A DNA stretch of 42,096 nucleotides from Clostridium grantii DSM 8605 (GTDB taxonomy: Bacteria > Bacillota > Clostridia > Clostridiales > Clostridiaceae): the NCBI RefSeq assembly GCF_900129965.1, contig NZ_FQXM01000031.1:1-42096 (forward strand), read 5' to 3'. The translations under genes were made by a program, and so were the position numbers. This document shows positions 34,194 to 41,899 of this stretch, piece by piece; position 1 is the first letter of the stretch; each line of letters starts with the position of its first letter. Under the pieces are notes generated by a model that ran no database searches, was not told the DNA's origin, and saw only the letters and a list, made by a program, of their open reading frames with translations.

Positions 34194-34655
34194 ATGTCTT
34201 TAAAGGATAAAATAAATATTGATTGGAAAGCTGCAATGAAGTCCAAGGACAAACTTAAAGCAAGTACGATTAGTATGGCAAAGTCAGCTATTCTTTTAGT
34301 TGAAAAAAATGAAAGAAGAGTTTTAGAGGATGAAGATATTTACTCTGTCATTTCAAAAGAAATAAAAAATCGTAAAGAGGCTTTAGATGCTTTTAAAAGT
34401 GGTAATAGAGAAGATTTAGTCCAACAGGCAATGCAAGAAATTGAAATTTTATCAGAGTACCTTCCAGAGCAGTTGACCGAAGAAGAAATATTTAAAATTG
34501 TTTCTGAAGCAGTTAAAGAAACAGGGGCACAGTCTATCAAAGATATGGGTAAAGTTATGACGTTTGTTTCTCCTAGAACAAAGGGAAGGGCAGACGGAAA
34601 ACTTATTAGCACAATAGTAAGACAACATTTAACTAATAACTCAAATATAATTTAG
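34194..34655 (+). CDS. yqeY: GatB/YqeY-domain protein
   Basis: 153-aa cytoplasmic protein of the YqeY family, related to the tRNA-binding tail of GatB. The motif SLKDKINIDWKAAMKSKDK and the end GRADGKLISTIVRQHL are typical. The molecular role is uncertain. AGAAGG is ~11 bp before the ATG, a loose ribosome-binding site. It is co-transcribed with rpsU and followed by a terminator. Confidence 0.94.
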   Translation: MSLKDKINIDWKAAMKSKDKLKASTISMAKSAILLVEKNERRVLEDEDIYSVISKEIKNRKEALDAFKSGNREDLVQQAMQEIEILSEYLPEQLTEEEIFKIVSEAVKETGAQSIKDMGKVMTFVSPRTKGRADGKLISTIVRQHLTNNSNII

Positions 34656-34686
34656 GTCCAGTGAAAACTGGACCTTTTTTGTTTTT
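34654..34686 (+). terminator. Terminator after yqeY
   Basis: GGTCCAGT-GAAA-ACTGGACC with a stable GAAA tetraloop and a T run, starting at the yqeY stop codon. Confidence 0.95.
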
Positions 34687-34781
34687 TTAAAGAATATAGA
34701 ATAAAATAATAATTTTTAAAGTTATTTATTAGAAAATCAAATCATAAATTAATACTAAAGAAATTTTCGGGGGCTGAGATT

Positions 34782-35069
34782 TTGCAAAATAAATTTGAAA
34801 AGAAAAAAGAAATTTTTGCGGAAAGATTAGAATTGCCTAAAGATATATTGATGAATTTACCTAAAATTTCAGTAATAGGGGACAGGGAAATAACTATTGA
34901 AAATCATAAAGGGGTGGTAATCTTTGATGAAAGTGAAATAAAAGTAAATTCTAGTATTGGACTTATTACAGTTAAAGGAAAAAAACTGGAAATTTTATTT
35001 ATGGAAGGTAAAACTTTAACTTTAAAAGGAAAAGTTTCTAAAGTAATTTATGAGGAGAATATATTATGA
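34782..35069 (+). CDS. yqfC: Sporulation protein YqfC
   Basis: 95-aa protein of the YqfC family, first gene of a block that matches B. subtilis yqfC-yqfD...recO. It contains LPKDILMNLPKISVIGDREITIENHKG in part typical of the family (LPKISVIG, ITIENHKG); the role in spores is not known in detail. Start is TTG with GGGGG 8 bp upstream. A CATAAATT at 34743-34750 could be a sigma-E -10, but the -35 is poor. The gene overlaps yqfD by 4 bp (ATGA). Confidence 0.88.
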   Translation: MQNKFEKKKEIFAERLELPKDILMNLPKISVIGDREITIENHKGVVIFDESEIKVNSSIGLITVKGKKLEILFMEGKTLTLKGKVSKVIYEENIL

Positions 35070-36232
35070 GGAGATTTAATTTTCAAAACTATAAAAATGG
35101 AATTATGACTATGGAAATTGTATCAAAAAGTCCAGAAAAATTTATAAATTTACTATGGAAGAATAATATTCCTATAAAAAATATTAAAAGAATAAATTTA
35201 AGAACTATATATGCAGACGTAAATTTAAAACATTACAGAGAAATCTGGGAACTGGCTAAAAAAACTGATGCTAAATTAAAGATAGTTGATAGAAAAGGTT
35301 TATCCTTTTTTATTCTAAAAATGGATAGAAGGAATACTATTGCTGTAGGTTTTGTAATATTTTTAGTATTGATTTATGGATTGTCAACTTATGTATGGAA
35401 TATAAAAATTAATACTGAAAGATATGTGAGTCCCTTTGAGATAAGAAGAGAATTAATTAATCTTGGAATTAAACCAGGGATGCGTAAATCCAAAATAGAT
35501 AGTGTTTATTTAGAAGAAAAGTTAGTGCAGAATAGTGCAGAAATAATGTGGGCGCGTGTTAGAATAGATGGATCCCAATTAATAGTTTCAGTTGCTGAAA
35601 GACAAGCTCCGCCCGTTATTGAAGTTGATAATGAACCATGTAATTTGGTAGCTAGTAAGGATGGCGTTGTGCAAAGAGTGTTTACAAATGGGGGAACTTC
35701 TGTAGTTGCGAAAGATGATGTTGTAAAAAAAGGAGATATTCTTGTTAAAGGTGAACAAGGAAAAGAGGGTAGTACATATGAAGTAAAAGCAGAAGGAAGC
35801 GTTATAGCGGAAACCTTTTATGAAAGTAAGAAGTTAATACCTAAAAACAAGGTTGTTAAAGAAAGAACAGGGGAAAGTGTAGAAGAAATTTATTTAAATT
35901 TTGGTGATAAAAAAATTTTTACAAAAAAATCTGAGAATAAATTTGAAAACTATGATAAAATAGTGAGTAATAAGTTTATATATACAAAAGTTGTCTATTA
36001 TGAAGTAAAAGAAAAAAAAGAAACAAATAATACAGAAACCTTGATAAATGATATAATTGAGGATATAAGTAATGAGTTGATTATTAATATGGATAAGTCT
36101 GTTATTGTAAAAAATAAATTAGTTAATGAAAAAGAGATTGGAGATAATATAGAAATAAGTGTAACGCTTGTTTGTGAAGAAGATATCGCTTTACCAGAGA
36201 AACTAATTTATTCGGAAGTTAGTGAAAATTAA
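35066..36232 (+). CDS. yqfD: Sporulation protein YqfD
   Basis: 388-aa protein of the YqfD family (sigma-E-dependent in B. subtilis). A cytoplasmic N-terminal part (about 1-88) with NIPIKNIKRI is followed by a membrane segment (about 91-112) and a large extracytoplasmic domain with GIKPGMRKSKID, MWARVRIDGSQLIVSVAER and CNLVASKDGVV. Precise function is unknown. It overlaps yqfC by 4 bp, with GAGGAG upstream. In B. subtilis phoH comes next, but here pgpH follows. Confidence 0.93.
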   Translation: MRRFNFQNYKNGIMTMEIVSKSPEKFINLLWKNNIPIKNIKRINLRTIYADVNLKHYREIWELAKKTDAKLKIVDRKGLSFFILKMDRRNTIAVGFVIFLVLIYGLSTYVWNIKINTERYVSPFEIRRELINLGIKPGMRKSKIDSVYLEEKLVQNSAEIMWARVRIDGSQLIVSVAERQAPPVIEVDNEPCNLVASKDGVVQRVFTNGGTSVVAKDDVVKKGDILVKGEQGKEGSTYEVKAEGSVIAETFYESKKLIPKNKVVKERTGESVEEIYLNFGDKKIFTKKSENKFENYDKIVSNKFIYTKVVYYEVKEKKETNNTETLINDIIEDISNELIINMDKSVIVKNKLVNEKEIGDNIEISVTLVCEEDIALPEKLIYSEVSEN

Positions 36233-36262
36233 AAGTGATTGAATAACAAAGGATGTGAAAAC

Positions 36263-38347
36263 TTGAAAAATATATTTAATGAGAAAATACCCAAGAGAAT
36301 AATTATTTTTACTTTGAGTTTTATATGCATGTTTTTTATTTTGGTTTCAGCACTTGTAACAAAGAAATTTAATTTAGAAGTTGGAGATATTGCAAGTATA
36401 GATATAAAAGCACCTAGAGAGGTAAAAGATACTTTAAAAACCACAGAAAAAGAAGACTTGGAAGAAAGTTCAATACCTTTACAATATAATAAGGATTTAG
36501 AGATAAAAAATAATTCTTTTGAGGAAATAGATAGTTTTTTTATTGAAGTAGAAAAAATACAAACATTAGATATAACAGATGAAGAAAAATTAAAAAAATT
36601 AAAAGAACAAGAATATGTAAAAATAACAGATGAGGATTTTTTTGCTATTCTTAAATTAAGTAAAACCGAACTTGATACATTACACGATTCATTAATTCAA
36701 ATATTAGATCAGGTTTTAAATTATGACATAAGAGAAAGTAACATAACAGGGAGCAATAAGGATAATGCCTATCAAGAAGATATAAAAAAGGCACAAGATG
36801 ATATTGATGTAGAGTTTAAGGCTTTAAATATTTCAGGAAATTTAAGAGCTTTGGGAATAACAATAGGTTATACAAAAATAAAACCTAATTTCTTTTATGA
36901 TGACGAAAAAACTCAAGAAACAAAACTGGAAGCAGTTAAAAAAGTTCAACCTGTGATGATTAAAAAAGATCAAATTATCATTAAAGAAGGAGAACCTGTT
37001 ACAGAAAGAGATTTAATAGTTTTAGAAGATTTGGGGTTATTGAACTCTAATTTCAACCAATATTTATATTTGGCTATAGCTTCTTTAGTTCTATTAGTTT
37101 TAGGAACGCAATGGTATTTTCTATACAAATATTATCCTAAAATATTTAGAGATGGAAGTAAACTGATACTTGTTTGTATATTGGTGATAATTTCATTGTT
37201 ACTAGCAAGAAGTATTTTGATTATTTCACCATATTTAATTCCTTTATCATGTATACCTATGCTAATGACTTTATTGATAAATGATAGAGTTTCAATGATG
37301 GTTAATTTAACAAATTGTATTTTGATAAGTGCAATAACTCAATTTAATATTGAAATAACGTTAATTGCAATAATCAGTTGTATGTTAAGTACCCTTATAA
37401 TAAGAAAGTTACAACAAAGAAATGATATTTTATATGCATCATTATACATAGGAGCAATAAGTGTTGTGTTAACATTAGCAGTTGGATTTCTTATGACAAA
37501 TAATATTGTTGAATTATTAATTAAAGCTTTATTTGCTTTCACTGGAAGTGTTATAGCCTCTGTATTAACTATTGGTTTTCTTCCGTTTTTTGAAACTACT
37601 TTTGATATAGTAACTAATATAAAGTTGTTAGAGTTATCCAATCCTAATCATCCATTACAAAAAAAACTTTTGCTTGAAGCACCTGGAACTTATCATCATA
37701 GCATACTTGTTGGAAACTTAGCTGAGCTTGCAGCTGAAAAGGTGGGAGGAAATCCGGTTTTAGCAAGGGTTTCTGCTTATTATCATGATATTGGTAAACT
37801 TAAAAGACCTATGTTTTTTAAAGAAAACCAAGTGGGAAATGAAAATCCTCATGATAAGATTAATTATAATTTGAGTACATTAATTGTAACCTCTCATGTT
37901 AAAGATGGTATTGAATTAGCAAAAGAGGCTAAGTTACCAGCTGTTTTGATGGATGCTATTGAACAACATCATGGAACATCCTTAGTAAGTTATTTTTATG
38001 TAACAGCCAAAAATAACGCTGAGAATCCAGAAGAAATTAGAGTGGAAGATTTCAAATATGCAGGTCCTATACCTACCAGTAAGGAAGTTGCCATAATAAT
38101 GTTAGCAGATAGCGTTGAGGCAGCTGTAAGGTCTATAAATGATCCAACTAAAGGTAAAATAGAGGAAATGGTTAATAAAATCATTAAGGGCAAATTAAAT
38201 GATGGCCAATTGGATAATTGTGATTTAACACTAAAAGATTTAAATGAAATAAGAATGGCATTTCTTAAAGTTTTATCAGGAATATACCATCAAAGAATTG
38301 AGTACCCAACAGAAAAAAATATTAGGAAGAAAAAAGAAGGAGAATAA
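36263..38347 (+). CDS. pgpH: Cyclic-di-AMP phosphodiesterase PgpH (7TM-HD)
   Basis: 694-aa membrane enzyme that hydrolyses c-di-AMP. One N-terminal membrane helix (about 10-30), an extracytoplasmic 7TM-HD domain (to about 265), seven membrane helices (about 270-455) and a cytoplasmic HD domain with YHHSILVGNLAELAAE, the metal pair in YYHDIGKL and IEQHHGT. I place the start at TTG 36263, 9 bp after AGGA; TTG 36239 is possible but has no good ribosome-binding site. Loss of PgpH is known to affect potassium, osmotic and wall homeostasis in Firmicutes; KtrA in this window is a c-di-AMP receptor family. Confidence 0.94.
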   Translation: MKNIFNEKIPKRIIIFTLSFICMFFILVSALVTKKFNLEVGDIASIDIKAPREVKDTLKTTEKEDLEESSIPLQYNKDLEIKNNSFEEIDSFFIEVEKIQTLDITDEEKLKKLKEQEYVKITDEDFFAILKLSKTELDTLHDSLIQILDQVLNYDIRESNITGSNKDNAYQEDIKKAQDDIDVEFKALNISGNLRALGITIGYTKIKPNFFYDDEKTQETKLEAVKKVQPVMIKKDQIIIKEGEPVTERDLIVLEDLGLLNSNFNQYLYLAIASLVLLVLGTQWYFLYKYYPKIFRDGSKLILVCILVIISLLLARSILIISPYLIPLSCIPMLMTLLINDRVSMMVNLTNCILISAITQFNIEITLIAIISCMLSTLIIRKLQQRNDILYASLYIGAISVVLTLAVGFLMTNNIVELLIKALFAFTGSVIASVLTIGFLPFFETTFDIVTNIKLLELSNPNHPLQKKLLLEAPGTYHHSILVGNLAELAAEKVGGNPVLARVSAYYHDIGKLKRPMFFKENQVGNENPHDKINYNLSTLIVTSHVKDGIELAKEAKLPAVLMDAIEQHHGTSLVSYFYVTAKNNAENPEEIRVEDFKYAGPIPTSKEVAIIMLADSVEAAVRSINDPTKGKIEEMVNKIIKGKLNDGQLDNCDLTLKDLNEIRMAFLKVLSGIYHQRIEYPTEKNIRKKKEGE

Positions 38348-38349
38348 AT

Positions 38350-38850
38350 TTGATTGAATTTGAAGATCTTCAAAGTTTTATTCAAGTTGATGAAAAACTA
38401 AATCATACTGTGGAAAAAGTTATTCAATTTGCTTTAGAAAAAGAAAGAGTTCAGTTAGAAACTGAAACTAGTTTGCTTTATGTTGATAATAAAGAAATTA
38501 AAAGTATTAATTATGAAACTAGAAATATTGATAAAGAAACCGATGTTCTTTCATTTCCTATGATAAATTATCCGGATGGAAAAGTTTTCAAAGAAGTGTA
38601 TGATGAAAATTCTTTTTATCCAGAGGATTTTAACGAAGGAAGATTGGTTTTAGGGGAAATTGTTCTTTCGTTGGAAAAAGCATTTTCTCAGAGTGAGGAA
38701 TTTTCTCATAGTTTTGAAAGAGAGGTGTGTTATTTGTGTATACATTCTCTTTTACATCTTTTGGGTTATGATCATATGGTGGAAGTTGATAAAGTTATTA
38801 TGAGAAAAAGAGAAGAAGAAATTTTGAATGAATTTAATATTGTTAGGTAA
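38350..38850 (+). CDS. ybeY: Endoribonuclease YbeY
   Basis: 166-aa zinc-dependent rRNA maturation/quality-control RNase. The C-terminal metal motif HSLLHLLGYDH has the three His ligands; RNIDKETDVLSFP and LVLGEIVLSLEKA are typical. Start is TTG with AAGGAGAA inside the end of pgpH, 2 bp gap. An unusual 28-bp palindrome follows. Confidence 0.96.
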   Translation: MIEFEDLQSFIQVDEKLNHTVEKVIQFALEKERVQLETETSLLYVDNKEIKSINYETRNIDKETDVLSFPMINYPDGKVFKEVYDENSFYPEDFNEGRLVLGEIVLSLEKAFSQSEEFSHSFEREVCYLCIHSLLHLLGYDHMVEVDKVIMRKREEEILNEFNIVR

Positions 38851-38876
38851 TGACATGCAGCTTGCTGCATGTCATT
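38849..38876. repeat. 28-bp near-perfect palindrome between ybeY and dgkA
   Basis: AATGACATGCAGC-TT-GCTGCATGTCATT overlaps the ybeY stop codon. The RNA would form a 12-13 bp hairpin. There is no T run, so it is not a standard terminator; mRNA processing or 3-prime-end protection is possible. Confidence 0.8.
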
Positions 38877-38925
38877 ATAATGACCAAAAGAGGATAAAAA
38901 GTTAACTGAAAAGGCGGGGATTGTT

Positions 38926-39627
38926 ATCAGAAAAGTAAAAAAGCTTTTAGATAGTTTTAATTATGCAATTGAAGGTATAATTTACTCAGTTAGAACTCAA
39001 AGAAATATGAAAATACATATGGTGGCAGCAATAGTAGTACTAATTGGTTGTTTTTTTTATGATTTAACAAAAATTGAGCTAATAGCCGTAACTTATGCAA
39101 TTACCATGGTTTTGATTTGTGAAATGTTAAATACAGCTATAGAATCTACAATAGACGCAACTACAAATTATTATCATCCTTTAGCTAAGATTGCTAAAAA
39201 TGTAGCAGCAGGAGCAGTTTTGATTTCAGCAATTAACTCAGTATTTGTAGGATATATGGTTTTTGGAGATAAGCTTAAGCCATTTACTTTTGAAATGATG
39301 AAGAAAATTAAAAACTCAAATCCAGATATGGTTTTTTTGATTTTGGTTATAGTAGTTATTGTTACTATTATAGTAAAAGCTGTTTTTGGTGAAGGTACCC
39401 CATTGAAAGGCGGAATGCCTAGTGGACATAGCACTATAGGGTTTTCCATTGCAACCACTATTGCTTTAATAACTGAAGAACCTATTTCTATAGGGCTAGC
39501 GTATATTCTAGCTTTAATAATTGCTCAAAGCAGAGTAGATTCAGAAGTGCATTCTGCATTTGAAGTAATTGTGGGTGCTATATTTGGTTCGTTATTAACA
39601 TTGCTAATTTTTGAATTGTTTTGGTAA
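38926..39627 (+). CDS. dgkA: DgkA-type lipid kinase fused to PAP2 phosphatase domain
   Basis: Two-domain membrane protein, 233 aa from the start proposed here. Residues about 1-115 are a DgkA-type kinase (undecaprenol/diacylglycerol) with LLDSFNYAIEGI, CEMLNTAIESTID (E66, E73) and AKNVAAGAVL. The C-terminal part is a PAP2 lipid phosphatase with MPSGHS (about 164-169) and SR-x5-H (about 202-209). Such fusions occur in clostridia and suggest lipid-carrier recycling. The first ATG (39007) cuts off conserved kinase residues. The frame stays open to 38884 without ATG, GTG or TTG; ATC 38926 is 8 bp after AAGGCGG and gives the usual N-terminus. A sequencing indel is the alternative. Confidence 0.85.
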   Translation: MRKVKKLLDSFNYAIEGIIYSVRTQRNMKIHMVAAIVVLIGCFFYDLTKIELIAVTYAITMVLICEMLNTAIESTIDATTNYYHPLAKIAKNVAAGAVLISAINSVFVGYMVFGDKLKPFTFEMMKKIKNSNPDMVFLILVIVVIVTIIVKAVFGEGTPLKGGMPSGHSTIGFSIATTIALITEEPISIGLAYILALIIAQSRVDSEVHSAFEVIVGAIFGSLLTLLIFELFW

Positions 39628-39633
39628 AAAGTT

Positions 39634-39661
39634 TTGATTATTAACATATTAGTGGTATAAT
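39634..39661 (+). promoter_or_regulatory. Internal promoter of cdd-era-recO
   Basis: TTGATT (39634-39639), 16-bp spacer, TATAAT (39656-39661) with extended -10 TGG. Confidence 0.7.
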
Positions 39662-39706
39662 CGATATACAAATATGTATATAAATTTAGGCTTGGAGGAT
39701 GAATTT

Positions 39707-40120
39707 ATGAATAAACTATCTAAAGAGTATGAAAAACTAATGGAAGAAGCAATAAAATATAGAGAAAAAGCTTATGTTCCATATTCTAATTTTAAAGTTG
39801 GGGCTGCAATTTTGACTATAGATGGAGAAGTATATGGAGGTTGTAATATAGAAAATGCTTCTTACGGGGCTACGAATTGTGCAGAAAGAACAGCTATATT
39901 TAAAGCCGTATCTGAAGGAACAAATGAGATAACTGCTATAGCTATAATTGGTGATGAAAAAGAAATAACTTATCCTTGTGGTATTTGCAGACAAGTAATA
40001 AGAGAATTTGGGAATGAAGATGTAGATGTTATAATTTTTACAAGTTTAGACAATTATAAAATTATTAAATTAAGTGAAATACTACCTTATGCTTTTACTA
40101 AGATGGATTTGACAAAATAG
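39707..40120 (+). CDS. cdd: Cytidine deaminase
   Basis: 137-aa tetrameric enzyme that deaminates cytidine and deoxycytidine for pyrimidine salvage. Catalytic and zinc residues are C58 and E60 in CAERTAI, and C91, C94 in PCGICRQV. The substrate loop VPYSNFKVGAA is present. I use ATG 39707 after GGAGG; an upstream in-frame ATG at 39674 precedes the ribosome-binding site. It sits between dgkA and era as in B. subtilis. Confidence 0.97.
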   Translation: MNKLSKEYEKLMEEAIKYREKAYVPYSNFKVGAAILTIDGEVYGGCNIENASYGATNCAERTAIFKAVSEGTNEITAIAIIGDEKEITYPCGICRQVIREFGNEDVDVIIFTSLDNYKIIKLSEILPYAFTKMDLTK

Positions 40121-40129
40121 GAGGAACAA

Positions 40130-41014
40130 ATGTTTAAATCGGGTTTTGTAACAATAATAGGAAGACCAAATGTAGGTAAATCTACTTTAACAAATAAAAT
40201 AATGGGTGAGAAACTATCGATAGTTTCTTGTAGACCTCAAACAACTAGAAATAATATTCAAACTATATTAACAAAAGAAAATTATCAATTGATTTTTGTG
40301 GACACTCCGGGGATTCATAAACCAAGGCATAAACTTGGTGAATTTATGGTGAAAATAGCGGAAGAATCTGTTAAAGATGTTGATTTAGTAGTGTTTATAA
40401 CAAACCCTCAGCAAGAAATTGCAAAAGGCGATGAAATGATTATAGAAGGATTAAAACAATCTAATAAAACTGTTTTTTTGGTAATAAATAAAGTGGATGA
40501 GAATCCAAAAGAATTAACAGCTAAAACCCTTAAAATGTATTCTGAACTTATGGAATTTGATGAAATAATACCTATTTCAGCTTTGAAAGGTAATAATGTG
40601 GATAAATTGATAGATTTAATGGTTAGTCATATGCCAGAGGGTCCACAGTACTATCCAGAAGATATGATTACTGATCAACAAGAAAGATTTGTTGTATCAG
40701 AAATTATTAGGGAAAAAATACTTAGAATGTTATCTCAAGAAGTTCCTCATGGAACAGCAGTTGAAATTATATCTATGAAACAAGGTAAAAATAAAAACTA
40801 TAAAATAGATGCTACAATTTTATGTGAGAAAGATTCTCATAAAGGAATAATAATAGGAAAAGGTGGCTCTATGCTGAAGAAAATAGGCACTTATTCTAGA
40901 CAAGATATTGAAAAATTATTAGATGCAAAAGTTGATTTAAAGCTTTGGGTTAAAATCAAGAAAGACTGGAGAGACAGTTCTTTTGTATTAAAGGAATTAG
41001 GATATAAGAAGTAG
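40130..41014 (+). CDS. era: GTPase Era
   Basis: 294-aa ribosome-assembly GTPase that binds the 3-prime end of 16S rRNA. The G domain has GRPNVGKS (G1), DTPGIHKPRH (G3) and NKVDE (G4). The C-terminal KH domain (about 200-294) includes IIGKGGSMLKKIGTYSRQDIE. Typical length. GGAGG precedes the ATG, 9 bp after cdd. Confidence 0.98.
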   Translation: MFKSGFVTIIGRPNVGKSTLTNKIMGEKLSIVSCRPQTTRNNIQTILTKENYQLIFVDTPGIHKPRHKLGEFMVKIAEESVKDVDLVVFITNPQQEIAKGDEMIIEGLKQSNKTVFLVINKVDENPKELTAKTLKMYSELMEFDEIIPISALKGNNVDKLIDLMVSHMPEGPQYYPEDMITDQQERFVVSEIIREKILRMLSQEVPHGTAVEIISMKQGKNKNYKIDATILCEKDSHKGIIIGKGGSMLKKIGTYSRQDIEKLLDAKVDLKLWVKIKKDWRDSSFVLKELGYKK

Positions 41015-41040
41015 GGTATAATATTTTAGGAGGATGAAAG

Positions 41041-41805
41041 TTGTCCATATTTAAGACTAGGGCCGTAGTGCTTAAAGTTCAAGATTTTAAAGAAAATGAT
41101 AAAATAATATGGTTATTTTCTGAAAAGTTAGGCAAAATATCATGTATAGTCAGAGGAGCAAAAACTAAAAGAAGTAAATTTGCTTCTTTTACACAGCAAT
41201 TCTGCTATGGGGAATATGTATTATTTAAAGGCAAAAGCTTTTATACAGTAAATGAAATAGAGCTAATTGATTCTTTTCAGTCATTTCTAAACAATTTTGA
41301 CTCAATTACTTATGGATCTTATTTTTGTGAATTAATAATAATTGCTTTACAAGAACAGGAAAGTAATAGAATACTTTTTGAAGAGTTTATCAAAACTTTT
41401 TATTTGTTGAAAAGTGATGCTCTAGATGTAGAAACTATTGCAAGGACTTTTGAGGTTAAGTTACTAAAATATACAGGTTTTGAAATTAATTTTAATAGAT
41501 GCGCCATTTGTAATACTAAAATCGAAAGTAGTAATAGTTTTTCAACTCAATTTTATGGTGGTATATGTAACAATTGTAAAGATATCAGTGCTATACCATT
41601 AAGTAAGGCTGCTTTTAATTATTTGAGGTTCTTCAATAACATGCCTATGGAAAATATCCATAGAATTAAATTATCTTACGAAGTTAAAGAAGAAATAAAT
41701 TCTATTTTGAATTTATTAATATGCCAAAGTTTTTCACGAAGGCCGAAAAGTCTTGATATTTTTAATTATTTAAATAAGGAGCATTCCTGTTATGAAGTAA
41801 AATGA
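41041..41805 (+). CDS. recO: DNA repair protein RecO
   Basis: 254-aa recombination mediator that helps load RecA at gaps. An N-terminal OB fold (about 1-80, TRAVVLKVQDFKENDKI) and a helical C-terminal domain with two Cys pairs (CAIC and CNNC) for zinc. Start is TTG, 8 bp after GGAGG; the nearby ATG at 41034 is out of frame. The C-terminus seems complete, so the insertion element downstream has not cut it. No terminator was seen after it. Confidence 0.95.
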   Translation: MSIFKTRAVVLKVQDFKENDKIIWLFSEKLGKISCIVRGAKTKRSKFASFTQQFCYGEYVLFKGKSFYTVNEIELIDSFQSFLNNFDSITYGSYFCELIIIALQEQESNRILFEEFIKTFYLLKSDALDVETIARTFEVKLLKYTGFEINFNRCAICNTKIESSNSFSTQFYGGICNNCKDISAIPLSKAAFNYLRFFNNMPMENIHRIKLSYEVKEEINSILNLLICQSFSRRPKSLDIFNYLNKEHSCYEVK

Positions 41806-41819
41806 AATTTGAAAAAAAG

Positions 41820-41895
41820 AGCACCTGCTGATAAAATACGGGGTATAAGACGTTCGAACGTTTATCCCTAATTAAAAATTATCAGTGGAGGTACT
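41820..41895 (+). ncRNA. Nested hairpin before the transposase, covering its ribosome-binding site
   Basis: CTGATAA (41828-41834) pairs with TTATCAG (41879-41885); outside it ACCT (41823-41826) pairs with AGGT (41889-41892), which is the transposase ribosome-binding site. Inside, GGG-ATAA-ACGT (41841-41853, two bulges) pairs with ACGT-TTAT-CCC (41858-41868). It may block read-through translation of the transposase or form part of an IS110 bridge RNA. Confidence 0.5.
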
Positions 41896-41899
41896 CAAT

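Noticed and set aside
34722..34750. Sigma-E promoter before yqfC
   Set aside because: The -10 (CATAAATT) is good but the -35 is a poor match, so it is mentioned only in the yqfC entry.
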